DNA from: Nioella sediminis | Lineage (GTDB): Bacteria; Pseudomonadota; Alphaproteobacteria; Rhodobacterales; Rhodobacteraceae | NCBI RefSeq assembly: GCF_001879695.1 | Contig: NZ_MNBL01000149.1 | Location: forward strand, 1 to 36,240 | Length of the DNA: 36,240 nt | Direction: 5' to 3' | Shown here: positions 23,784 through 32,141 of the stretch, in pieces | How positions within the stretch are numbered: the stretch's first letter is position 1 | Layout of the letters: each line of letters begins with the position of its first letter | The notes under the pieces: model-generated | Told to the model about the DNA's origin: nothing | Seen by the model: the letters and a program-made list of their open reading frames with translations, nothing else | Databases searched by the model: none | Position numbers and translations under genes: made by a program

Positions 23784-25160
23784 TCAGAGTGTTTCCAACC
23801 AGATCTTTATGGCGGCAATTGGTTCACTGCTAGCTGGGTATTCTGTTTCGACTTTTTCCAGGTCTGACATTGCGTCCGCCAGAGTCCGCCCGGCTTCGAC
23901 ACCCTCACGGCCGTGTCGGCGGTTGTTCAGCCAAGTTTGCAACTGGTCGCGTCGCGCGGTCGGCATGAACTCTGGGGCATTCACAAATACGAGCCGCCGC
24001 GCCAGTTCGCGGAATCTGTCGTCCTCGAAGACTTCGGCTACTTCGGCACGTTCGGGCCACTCCGCTTTGTGGAACGCCTGCATTCGGTCTTCGTCAGCGC
24101 GGCTTGGAAAACCCTCATACATCCGCTGCTCGACAATCTGGGCAGGCTCGAAGGGCGGGTAGCGCCGTTCCATCGCCCTGCATACCCGTGCAGCAAATTG
24201 GCCGTCAGCGGACACCACAGCGGCCCGGCGGACGATCTCAGCCATCGGTAAGCCAATAACGGCTGGCAGGTCTGGCGCGAGGGCTGTGTCGATCACCGCT
24301 GGCATTTTGTTTGAGTAGATAGTGCGGAGCGCTCGATTGGGCCCCTTCGTTTCTTCCACAAGGTCTGCCTCGCTCAAGTTTAAAACTTCTGCAGGGTCTC
24401 GACGCAAAACAAAGGCAGCCATCATGGTTGGATTCTTCGGGTGATGTCCACAGCCGACCACGGCTCGAATGGACGGAATCCCCATGTGATACTCAACGAT
24501 GCACTTGGGCGCACCGGAGCTCAGGTGGGCCGCAACCTCGCCCTTGTCCACCAGAGGCAACAAAGAATTCCAAATTGAGGGCGCGCGGTCGCGGATCAGT
24601 TGCGCCATGTAGATGGTGGCTTCGACATCTGCCAAAGCGTCATGGGCGTTTTCGTGTGCGAACCCGTTTGCTGGTGCCAAGGTATCAAGGCGCAAAGTCG
24701 GCTTGCCCTTGGCGCTGATGGGAACAACCATGGCGTTGGGCGCCAATGCAGCTGTGGCCTGGGCCAGGCGCAGTACATCCGCCCGTTGATTGCCGTTGGT
24801 GTTTGTGAGGTAGACCGGCTGTAGTGTTTGGTAGAAGGCCTGACGCAGCAAGGGTTCGTCGAAAGAAAGGGTGTTATAGCCGGTGAAGATCGCAGGAGAC
24901 CACGCGCGCAGCTTCTCAGCGATCTGCAGCATCATTTCGTAGTGCGATGGCAGGCTAGGATCGGTCAGCATTGTAGGTGTGACGCGCGTGGCAAGCAAAG
25001 CTCCTGGTGCTGGGATCACATGAGGTAGAAGACGGCAGCGAGTTTCGAAGCGGTCGAGCTCGTTTAGTTCGGCATCGGTAAGGATCGCTGCGAATTGCAG
25101 AATCTGGTCGAACGCAGTGTCCGTGCCGGTGGTCTCTGTATCGTAGAAAATGAAGTTCAT
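23784..25160 (-). CDS. sbcB: Exodeoxyribonuclease I-like 3'-5' exonuclease
   Basis: This 458-residue DEDDh exonuclease is close in length to E. coli exonuclease I (475). The N-terminal nuclease domain shows Exo I (YDTET, D7 and E9), Exo II (YNTLSFD, D101) and Exo III (HDALADVE, H173 and D178). The family-typical NTNGNQRADVLRLAQA segment follows, with an SH3-like and helical C-terminal region after about residue 200. The family degrades single-stranded DNA from 3' ends. It is placed in the island between the replication gene and the methyltransferase cassette, transcribed from its own promoter around 25,161-25,314. Presence on a mobile element is unusual; it may be the element's own recombination or defence factor. 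Confidence 0.88.
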   Translation of the reverse strand: MNFIFYDTETTGTDTAFDQILQFAAILTDAELNELDRFETRCRLLPHVIPAPGALLATRVTPTMLTDPSLPSHYEMMLQIAEKLRAWSPAIFTGYNTLSFDEPLLRQAFYQTLQPVYLTNTNGNQRADVLRLAQATAALAPNAMVVPISAKGKPTLRLDTLAPANGFAHENAHDALADVEATIYMAQLIRDRAPSIWNSLLPLVDKGEVAAHLSSGAPKCIVEYHMGIPSIRAVVGCGHHPKNPTMMAAFVLRRDPAEVLNLSEADLVEETKGPNRALRTIYSNKMPAVIDTALAPDLPAVIGLPMAEIVRRAAVVSADGQFAARVCRAMERRYPPFEPAQIVEQRMYEGFPSRADEDRMQAFHKAEWPERAEVAEVFEDDRFRELARRLVFVNAPEFMPTARRDQLQTWLNNRRHGREGVEAGRTLADAMSDLEKVETEYPASSEPIAAIKIWLETL

Positions 25161-25314
25161 AAAAACAGTCTACATTTACAGAACCAAACAAACGCGACCG
25201 AGAATGACGAGCAAATCGTGAAAAGGTCAGGATGAGGACTGTTGTTTATAGTGCTCAATATGTCACCGAAGCGGTCAAAAGGAAGGCGTCCATGCGAAAA
25301 TACGACATCGGCAA

Positions 25315-26922
25315 TTAGACGGCAACAGGTTGAAAAACTTTCGAAAACTCTTGGTTCGCGAGAGCAGCGACTAATGAACCAATGGCAATCATTGTTGCAT
25401 AGTTCTCAATTTTTTGGGTTGCCAATCCTTGGATGGTGTCATTCGAATATACAATCGATGTCACGTATCTCTTTACGTCATCCTCATCCAGCGAAGTCCA
25501 TGCGTCGCTCTGTGCATGTCGTTCAGCAAAATCGCCAAATGCATCAATCAAACTGAAAGGATGGAGCCCATTAGAACGGTGGCTCCAAGTCTCCTGAAGA
25601 CCCGCTATCTCATCCCAGAAGTCATACTTTCTCAATTCATCCATTGTCGATTTGAGTAACTCGCGTAAATCTAACGAGCAGTCACGAGCAGAGGAGTCAA
25701 CATCGCTCAGCGTGAATTGCCGCTTTTGTATTCTCTTGGAGTCCCCAAAGTAAAAACACACTGCCCAACTCATTGGTCCGTCAATGTTAGCAAGCTCAAA
25801 GCGTGTTCCACTCTTAAAGCGTAAATTAGGAATGCTGAATCTAAACCGCCTATTCTCGGGATACGCCCTCCCAGAATTGTCGGGTTTGGTGAGAATACTA
25901 TCAGTGGTGGATATCAGAGAATTCGCGTCAAGCTCTTCTGCTGGAATTAGCTTATCCTTGGGCGTACCTTTTACCGCTTCGCCTATCATATAGGTAAAGA
26001 GCGGTGGGATAGCGTTCCCAATCATTTTCAATTTTTGAGAGTGGCTTGAGCCAAGAAATTGAAAGTTGACTGGGAAACTTTGTAGCGAAGCTCTTTCTCG
26101 CACTGACAGTCTGCGGTATCCTCCGGTCTTATCATCTTTGATGATAAGGCTCTCGCGCGAAACTCTGGTACATGTCGCGGTTACTGTTCTACTCGATCGA
26201 TCGAGTGGGTCAGGGAAGGGCATACCGTTGTAAACTGGATGTGCCACCTTCATGTCGCTATTGAAGCGCTGTTCCTCCCAATTTAACGGCTCCTCTGGAT
26301 CATTATCTGTTACTGTATTTTTTGAAGAGTCTTTGAAGATGGGCTCACGGCCAATGCTTAGTCTAGAAACAACGTCCCCTAGAGTTGGGTGGTTCGATTT
26401 TCGAGAATAAGACGCTAGGAGATTGAAATCGAAGTTACCTGCAATGCAGCGCCTACGGCGTTGAGGGAGACCAAAATCTGCGAAATCAAATACCTCAACT
26501 TTGGCGTCATCAAACAGATCAGCAAAACTATTCAACGCACCGCCTGGTAATATCTCTTTTTCAAGTACTGACTTAACACGAGGCACGTTTTCAAAGGCCC
26601 AGGCCTTGGGTTTGCAGGCCCTAACCACGCTCAAAAATTTTGCGATGTCTAGCAGTCCGTCCTCCACATCACCGGAACCGCCACGATTGGAGTATGAGAA
26701 CTGTGTGCATGGTGGGCTTCCGACTACGAGATCAATGTCCTTGGGTAAGGTGCTCGTGTCCAACGTTCTTATATCGATTACCTCAACCGTTGAACCACAG
26801 TTGGCCCGATGAGTATTTGCAGCTGCTTGCCACCATTCATACGACCTGACGATATCGAAGCCAGCGAGCTTTAGGCCTACCGACCAGCCCCCCACACCTG
26901 CGTATAAATCAATAACCCGCAC
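25315..26922 (-). CDS. dcm: DNA (cytosine-5) methyltransferase with extra C-terminal domain
   Basis: This 535-residue protein has a complete C5-methyltransferase (1-318). Motif I is DLYAGVGGWSVG; motif IV is GSPPCTQFS with catalytic C72; motif VI is ENV (111-113); motif VIII is QRRRR (154-158); motif X is GNAIPP (302-307). A short target-recognition region lies at about 180-265. Residues 320-535 form an additional domain (RRFRFSIPNLRFKSGTRFEL, then WAVCFYFGDSKRI) unlike ordinary Dcm proteins. The start is GTG at 26,922 behind GAGGGGG. It is divergent from the BglII-like/ParB/SNF2/DUF3883 genes and probably marks self DNA for that cassette. Confidence 0.9.
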   Translation of the reverse strand: MRVIDLYAGVGGWSVGLKLAGFDIVRSYEWWQAAANTHRANCGSTVEVIDIRTLDTSTLPKDIDLVVGSPPCTQFSYSNRGGSGDVEDGLLDIAKFLSVVRACKPKAWAFENVPRVKSVLEKEILPGGALNSFADLFDDAKVEVFDFADFGLPQRRRRCIAGNFDFNLLASYSRKSNHPTLGDVVSRLSIGREPIFKDSSKNTVTDNDPEEPLNWEEQRFNSDMKVAHPVYNGMPFPDPLDRSSRTVTATCTRVSRESLIIKDDKTGGYRRLSVRERASLQSFPVNFQFLGSSHSQKLKMIGNAIPPLFTYMIGEAVKGTPKDKLIPAEELDANSLISTTDSILTKPDNSGRAYPENRRFRFSIPNLRFKSGTRFELANIDGPMSWAVCFYFGDSKRIQKRQFTLSDVDSSARDCSLDLRELLKSTMDELRKYDFWDEIAGLQETWSHRSNGLHPFSLIDAFGDFAERHAQSDAWTSLDEDDVKRYVTSIVYSNDTIQGLATQKIENYATMIAIGSLVAALANQEFSKVFQPVAV

Positions 26923-27089
26923 TCGGCCCCCTCAATCCTAAGTTTTTCAGATTTTAGCACGCTACCACAAGAAGATCCAGTAAATACAACTGAGAGCACA
27001 AGATGTACACCACCCTCGCTCTCCGAGGCACGGGCGGACGCCCGCTCGATGAAGCGGCGTGTTACATACTCCAGACGCCGTTTACTCAT
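26877..27089 (-). CDS. Possible small coupled protein, 70 residues
   Basis: I do not recognise it. The frame begins with an ATG eight bases inside the end of the HTH gene and runs 46 bases into the methyltransferase start, so the three frames are chained head to tail. The N-terminal half is basic (KRRLEYVTRRFIERASARA). It may be a real small protein, or a translational bridge that loads ribosomes onto dcm. Confidence 0.3.
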   Translation of the reverse strand: MSKRRLEYVTRRFIERASARASESEGGVHLVLSVVFTGSSCGSVLKSEKLRIEGAECGLLIYTQVWGAGR

Positions 27090-27438
27090 CGATGATCCCG
27101 TTCAGTTGCTCCATCATGCTGGTTACGATGGATTTTGCCTCCGGGCCCAAAGAGCAATCGGAAAGTAGCTTGCGTACCTTGCTTCTAAGTCTCCGACACT
27201 CACCAACTAAGGAGTCTGATGCCTTTCCAGACATGTAAGGTCCTGGCCGTGGCAGTCCACTTGTTTGAGGCGGAACATCGAAGAACTTATGGCCCTTGCT
27301 GATTTCGCCAATTCGCCCTCCGTTAACTCCGAACCAAGAGGCGATGTCATGCTGTCGATCACCTCTGATCAGCATACCCTTGACGATCGCGGCATCTGCC
27401 GAGCTAAGCCGTACACCACTGTTCTCTGCGCGCTTCAC
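27082..27438 (-). CDS. Small helix-turn-helix protein
   Basis: This 118-residue protein has a helix-turn-helix in its N-terminal half (SADAAIVKGMLIRGDRQHDIASWFGVNGGRIGEI), the pattern of resolvase-like or sigma-like DNA-binding segments, and a helical tail (SLVGECRRLRSKVRKLL). I start at GTG 27,438, preceded by AGGAAG seven bases upstream; the longer frame to 27,513 lacks a ribosome site. It leads the minus-strand arm of the cassette, in front of dcm, and may act as its control protein. Function inferred from position only. Confidence 0.6.
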   Translation of the reverse strand: MKRAENSGVRLSSADAAIVKGMLIRGDRQHDIASWFGVNGGRIGEISKGHKFFDVPPQTSGLPRPGPYMSGKASDSLVGECRRLRSKVRKLLSDCSLGPEAKSIVTSMMEQLNGIIDE

Positions 27439-27686
27439 AACGGGACTTCCTACCTGGACTAGAGGGCCGCACGCTATCAGGATGGCCGCTTTTGGCAACT
27501 TCGAACCCAACACAAGAGAGCTCGCTGCTTCTACCGAAGGTCAATCTTAGTTGCCCAAAGCCAATGTGCCGAGGACTCCAATCTACGTTGAGTAGTGTGC
27601 CTCGTTAGCTGACAATCCAGGGATGGCGTTTCACCCAGCGGTGTGTATTCTTGGATAGACATCAGTGAAAAGAGCTACATAGGTCG
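27439..27686. promoter_or_regulatory. Divergent promoter region of the methyltransferase/helicase cassette
   Basis: The HTH-dcm arm and the BglII-like-ParB-SNF2-DUF3883 arm start from this 248-base gap. Both promoters must lie here or just inside it. I could not identify a convincing repeated operator. Confidence 0.4.
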
Positions 27687-28145
27687 ATGGAAACGCATCA
27701 ATACTCTCATCTCGGGGGCAGTGAGGCCCTATCTTCTGCGGAGCAGGACGAGATTCTCGCTGCCATAAAACACTGCAAAACCCCAATAGAGAGAGGCTAT
27801 GGAACGGATCTCCGAAATGAGGTATTGGATAGACTGAAAGATCAAGGTTGGACCGATAAGGTGCAAGTGGCTCACGGATCCAAGATCACGATCGCTTCGC
27901 AGAAAAACCGTATCGGACTTGGCATCCAGACTGCAGGCAACATGTCAAGAATGTACGCTGATCTAATAAAGCTCCAACAAATGTACTTGGACGGCTTAAT
28001 TGATGTGGGCGTACTCATACTGCCGACGGCGGTTGCTGCTCGAATTTTGGGTGATAATCTCGCCAATTCAGACCGACTCGAGGGAGAGTTGGTAATTTTT
28101 CGCAAGGTCATCCATATGCCCATAGTCATTGTTTCATTTCAGTGA
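27687..28145 (+). CDS. BglII/BstYI-like restriction endonuclease-fold protein
   Basis: This 152-residue protein shows GIQTAGNMSRMYADLIKLQ (79-97) followed by IDVGVLILPT (105-114) and NLANSDRLEGELVIFRKV. The layout resembles the core and C-terminal strands of BglII/BstYI-type enzymes. It is shorter than BglII (223), and the Glu of the E-x-Q site is Gly here (G79-I-Q81), so catalytic acids are not obvious. It could be a nuclease with another site, or a recognition or scaffold subunit. It is the first gene of the plus-strand arm, nine bases ahead of the ParB-like gene. Confidence 0.55.
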   Translation: METHQYSHLGGSEALSSAEQDEILAAIKHCKTPIERGYGTDLRNEVLDRLKDQGWTDKVQVAHGSKITIASQKNRIGLGIQTAGNMSRMYADLIKLQQMYLDGLIDVGVLILPTAVAARILGDNLANSDRLEGELVIFRKVIHMPIVIVSFQ

Positions 28146-28154
28146 GGCTGAATA

Positions 28155-29483
28155 ATGAATGAGATAGAGAGATCATCCCTGGCAGAGAAGAAATTTGGAT
28201 GGCCACTTCCGACTAGGCGACAATCTTTCTCTGATCTCACTAAAGAGGCCAAAGAGAAAGGCCGGGATTCTCATCGAATTGAGAACTTTAAGGGGCAGAC
28301 AATCAGTCTACCCATTCTCCGAGTAGAGATTGGCCTCCCTAAATATAGAATTGCAAATGGTAGAACATCATCAATTCAAGAGGAATGGGTTGTTGTTAAT
28401 GGAAAAGATGAGAACTTTTTCACTGATGGTGACCCGGAGCTGTATACTCTTCAGGAGGCTCAGCACCAAATCTTGAGTGAAATGATTGGTGAAGAAGGGC
28501 TTTCTGAAAAGTTTCGTGATCCCACGAATAAGCAAGTTGAGCCGATCCTTCTGGATGAAAATGGATTTGTGATCAACGGCAACCGCCGTCTATGTAGTTG
28601 GCGAGAATTGTACTACTCAGATCAAAAAAAGTACTCGCACTTTAGCCATGTAGACGTAGTGGTCTTGCCAAAATGCGAGGACAAAGAACTCGACGCTATA
28701 GAATCACGTCTTCAGATCGAGAAAGATATCCGGAGTGACTACACGTGGCACGCTGAGGCCAAGATGTTCAAGGAGAAGCAGAGAAAGTTTGGTTACACCA
28801 CAACCGAACTCTCCCGGCAATACAGAAAGAAGAAGAAAGAGATTGAAGAACTATTTGAAATCAGAGACCTAGGGGCTGAATACCTCTCATCCAGAGACAA
28901 AAGAAACATGTGGTCGCTTCTGAATGAAACAGAGCACACATTCAAGCGCTTGAACAAGACGATGAAGGAACAAAAAAGCCTTGCAGATCGTGAAGTTCTG
29001 AAGGAGCTTGCGTTTCACTACATAGACGACCCCGACGCCGCCGAAGAGAGATTATACACCTTCATTCCAAAACTTGGGAAGCACCTGAGTTCAGTCAAAG
29101 ATGAGCTTAGGTTGGAGTTTTCAGACACCGACGCCAAAGACACCGACGATCAAGCACTGCTGGCCTTTGGCGGCGGTGAGAGCACTCCGACTGAAACCAG
29201 TGACATGGAGTTAGTCGCAAACATATTCGCATCTCCCGCAGCGATTAGTAAGGCGCAGGATGTGATCGTAGAAACACTGAAAACCGAGAAGGAAAAGATT
29301 AGCGAAGAAGCTAAGGCTAAGTACTTCGTAAAGCAGCTGCACAAATCGCGGACGGCACTGAACGATGCTTTAAACTTGGGCCTCACACCGGAAGCGGAAA
29401 TCGAGGGCGCTGAGAAGCAATTGGACGCAATGGAGGCGTCCATTGCGCGCATTCGTGAGTTCATAGAGCAACGGAAAAACTAA
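28155..29483 (+). CDS. ParB/DndB-like domain protein
   Basis: This 442-residue protein carries a ParB/sulfiredoxin-type signature: PILLDENGFVINGNRRL (130-146), corresponding to the DGxRR loop, flanked by a strand VDVVVLPKCEDKE. The middle has a helical segment like ParB's DNA-binding part (YTTTELSRQYRKKKKEIEEL). The C-terminal third (360-442) is strongly helical and probably coiled-coil. ParB-fold proteins in defence systems bind or nick DNA and may hydrolyse nucleotides. It lies between the BglII-like protein and the SNF2 helicase, one base before the latter's TTG start, so it is likely a subunit of one complex. Confidence 0.68.
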   Translation: MNEIERSSLAEKKFGWPLPTRRQSFSDLTKEAKEKGRDSHRIENFKGQTISLPILRVEIGLPKYRIANGRTSSIQEEWVVVNGKDENFFTDGDPELYTLQEAQHQILSEMIGEEGLSEKFRDPTNKQVEPILLDENGFVINGNRRLCSWRELYYSDQKKYSHFSHVDVVVLPKCEDKELDAIESRLQIEKDIRSDYTWHAEAKMFKEKQRKFGYTTTELSRQYRKKKKEIEELFEIRDLGAEYLSSRDKRNMWSLLNETEHTFKRLNKTMKEQKSLADREVLKELAFHYIDDPDAAEERLYTFIPKLGKHLSSVKDELRLEFSDTDAKDTDDQALLAFGGGESTPTETSDMELVANIFASPAAISKAQDVIVETLKTEKEKISEEAKAKYFVKQLHKSRTALNDALNLGLTPEAEIEGAEKQLDAMEASIARIREFIEQRKN

Positions 29484-29484
29484 G

Positions 29485-31290
29485 TTGCTTTCTTTTGATT
29501 ACGTAGAAAAGGACGAACTCGCTGTTCTTCGCTGGTCCGACGATGATACACGGGAGAAGTGGCAGAAGCTGATCGTATCGATTTGCTTGGAGGCGTCCGA
29601 TTCGGCTGAATTCAGTAGTTCGAATGCACTTACCTTGCCCTGGTGGACTTTTCTTGCGGTTCGCGGCGAAGTGCTTAGCGTGATCTCTGCCTTTGGCTTG
29701 AAGGCTGGCCAAGACTTCGGGATATCTGGTGAGGCTGTTGAGCGGCTAAATCATTCTCGCAAAATGCAGGAGAGCTTCCTCTCCGAAGCAACACAAGACC
29801 TAAGCGAAAGGGAGCTCAAGGAACGCCTCGAAGCGGTGGGTTTTGAACGAACGCTGACCCCAGAACAGGTTCGGAATGTTGCCAAACTGCTAGCGAGATC
29901 TAGCGGAGCATCCTTTTCTGTACCTGGGGCTGGTAAGACGACCGAAGCACTAGCATTCTATGCACTAAGTGCTGATAGAGACGATGGACTTCTCGTCGTC
30001 GCACCCAAGAACGCATTTGCGGCTTGGGATGAGCAGTACCTACAGTGCTTTCCTACTCGTTCTGAACGGTTTGTGAGGCTCCGAAAGACGGATCAAATCG
30101 CTCGGCAACTGTCGGACAACCCAAAGCTCATGCTTATCGGATATCAGCAGCTAGTACGAGTGCGAGATAGGGTTTCCGAGTACATCAGCAAGACAAGACC
30201 GTTTGTCTTTCTTGATGAGAGTCACCGCATCAAGAATATCGAAAGCCAGCAATCACAAGCTATTCTGAAGATATCGCATTTGCCAAAGGGGAAAATGATA
30301 TTGAGTGGCACCCCAATGCCACAATCTACCGACGACCTGGTGCCTCAATTTAGATTTCTTTTCCCCGAGATAAGCGCGTCACCCGAGAACGTCGTGGAGC
30401 GTATCCAGAAGGTTTACGTTAGAACCACAAAAGATGAGCTCGGTCTGCCAGCCGTTACGAGGAAGGTGACCCGTCTTCCCATGGATCCCTATCAGGAAAA
30501 ACTGTACTTACTGTTGAAAAGTGAGTTGGCGCGAGAGGCTGAACGCGCGCTTACCGATAGCACTAAGGTTGCTCTGCGTAGATTTGGACGTTCCGTCGCA
30601 ACGGTTCTGCAATTTGTCTCGAATCCTGCGTTACTCGCTGACAAACCAGAGTTTCGGTACGCCTCCGAGCTAGCTCATGCGTTGAGCGAGGGAGAAGGCC
30701 CGAAGATCAGGTACGTAATAAGCAGAACAAGAGACCTCACTAAGCAGGGCCATAAGGTTTTGATTTGGTCTTCGTTTGTGAAGAACGTGGAATATCTCTC
30801 AGAGTGCCTTCGTGACCTTGGAGCCGTTTACATTCACGGTGGAGTCGATGCTGGGAGTGACGAAGACGAAGACACTAGGGAAGGGAAGATTAAGAAGTTT
30901 CATGACGACGCTAACGCTCAGGTTATGATCGCTAACCCAGCTGCTGCTAGCGAGGGAATTAGTCTCCATCGTGTCTGCCACCACGCGATTTATCTCGATC
31001 GCAATTTTAATGCTGCTCAATACCTACAATCGGAAGATCGGATTCACAGGCTAGGTCTTCCGCCTGGTACGGCGACCTCTCTCGAAGTTGTCGAGTGCGA
31101 AGGTACAGTTGATGAGACAGTTAGGCTTCGCCTCGAGAGCAAGGTATCGGCAATGGCTCAAGTCCTGCGAGATCACTCACTAAACATCTCCCCTGTTTGG
31201 GAATCAGAAGAGATGGAGCAGGAAGTAGACAGTGCGGGCCTAGACAAAGGAGATGTTGAGGCTCTTGTCGAGGCCCTGAGCCCCAAATGA
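29485..31290 (+). CDS. SNF2-type superfamily 2 helicase/translocase
   Basis: This 601-residue DNA translocase has Walker A PGAGKT (147-152), the box DESH (244-247), motif III SGTP (274-277), and in the C-terminal RecA lobe SEGISL (489-494) followed by motif VI QSEDRIHRLG (515-524). QxxDRxHRxG is the SNF2 hallmark. An N-terminal region of about 120 residues precedes the motor and may contact partners. The start is TTG at 29,485, one base beyond the ParB-like stop; no in-frame ATG occurs before residue 94, so TTG is the best start. It overlaps the DUF3883 gene by four bases. It is probably the motor that moves along DNA and presents it to the nuclease. Confidence 0.9.
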   Translation: MLSFDYVEKDELAVLRWSDDDTREKWQKLIVSICLEASDSAEFSSSNALTLPWWTFLAVRGEVLSVISAFGLKAGQDFGISGEAVERLNHSRKMQESFLSEATQDLSERELKERLEAVGFERTLTPEQVRNVAKLLARSSGASFSVPGAGKTTEALAFYALSADRDDGLLVVAPKNAFAAWDEQYLQCFPTRSERFVRLRKTDQIARQLSDNPKLMLIGYQQLVRVRDRVSEYISKTRPFVFLDESHRIKNIESQQSQAILKISHLPKGKMILSGTPMPQSTDDLVPQFRFLFPEISASPENVVERIQKVYVRTTKDELGLPAVTRKVTRLPMDPYQEKLYLLLKSELAREAERALTDSTKVALRRFGRSVATVLQFVSNPALLADKPEFRYASELAHALSEGEGPKIRYVISRTRDLTKQGHKVLIWSSFVKNVEYLSECLRDLGAVYIHGGVDAGSDEDEDTREGKIKKFHDDANAQVMIANPAAASEGISLHRVCHHAIYLDRNFNAAQYLQSEDRIHRLGLPPGTATSLEVVECEGTVDETVRLRLESKVSAMAQVLRDHSLNISPVWESEEMEQEVDSAGLDKGDVEALVEALSPK

Positions 31291-32141
31291 GTCCTGCACT
31301 ACTTACCCCTAGCACAGCTTATGCATGCATCGATTTTCTCGCTGAAATTAGCGAACAGAACATGTCGGTGTCCGAGCTCAAGAGCCTACGATTTTCCTCT
31401 GCAAGCGCTCAGACTGTTTTGGAAAACGTAAGTGCGCTCGGCTGGATCAAAGAGGATTCCGATGGGAGCGTCTCGATTGCCCACCGTGGACAAGAATGTC
31501 TGGAGCTAAACCATGCAACTGAACAGCTGCGCTTCTTGCTCACCGACTATTTCTTCTTGAGACAAGATCCTTGGCTGCAATTGGCACGCCGCGGTCGAAT
31601 CCATGTTCTACTCCAGGCTCCACCTGAGATATCGCAGCTGCTCCATGAAGCAGAGTTAGCCGAGGGCGAGAACGATGAAGTAGTCCGTTTCTGGGATGAT
31701 GTAGCGGATCGCGTTCGCGGCGACAAAGACAGGAACCGGACTGAAGTTGGCAGAACAGGCGAGAGACTAAGCTTGTTGTATGAGACGAAGCGAACCGGAA
31801 AGAAGCCCAGATGGGTCGCATTGGATAGCGATGAATTTGGTTACGATCTTCTTTCAATCGCATCTGCAAGTGACCCCGCGCCGATGAAAATCGAGTGCAA
31901 GTGCTCCGAAAGACCGCTGGGTGAAGCGACCTTGTACCTCACGCGAAATGAGTGGGAAACGGCTGACAAATCAGAGCGTTATTGCTTTCATCTTTGGAAC
32001 ACCGCATCGCACAAAACGCGGCTCGCTGTTATCTGTGTCGAAGACATGAGGCCTCACGTCCCTGAAAACAGACGGAGTGGTAGCTGGGAGACGGCACAAG
32101 TGCCTTTCCTGGCCTTTGAGCAGTTGTTTTCCCTCGGTTAG
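31287..32141 (+). CDS. DUF3883-type nuclease with N-terminal winged-helix-like region
   Basis: This 284-residue protein has a C-terminal domain of the DUF3883 type (about 153-240): GRTGERLSLLYE, WVALDSDEFGYDLLSI, KIECKCS and LYLTRNEWETA. The spacing D187 / E203-x-K205 fits a PD-(D/E)XK nuclease core. The first 75 residues look like a winged helix (TVLENVSALGWIKEDSDGSVSI). The start overlaps the helicase stop by four bases (ATGA), so expression is coupled. In several defence systems DUF3883 domains are paired with SNF2 helicases; here it is the likely effector nuclease. Catalysis is a prediction. Confidence 0.75.
   Translation: MSPALLTPSTAYACIDFLAEISEQNMSVSELKSLRFSSASAQTVLENVSALGWIKEDSDGSVSIAHRGQECLELNHATEQLRFLLTDYFFLRQDPWLQLARRGRIHVLLQAPPEISQLLHEAELAEGENDEVVRFWDDVADRVRGDKDRNRTEVGRTGERLSLLYETKRTGKKPRWVALDSDEFGYDLLSIASASDPAPMKIECKCSERPLGEATLYLTRNEWETADKSERYCFHLWNTASHKTRLAVICVEDMRPHVPENRRSGSWETAQVPFLAFEQLFSLG

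Noticed and set aside
25315-32141. DISARM, BREX, Dnd/Ssp or type I restriction system
   Set aside because: A methyltransferase and helicase are present, but I see no DrmB/DUF1998, PglZ, DndCDE, HsdS or HsdR-like protein, and the helicase is a short SNF2 type.
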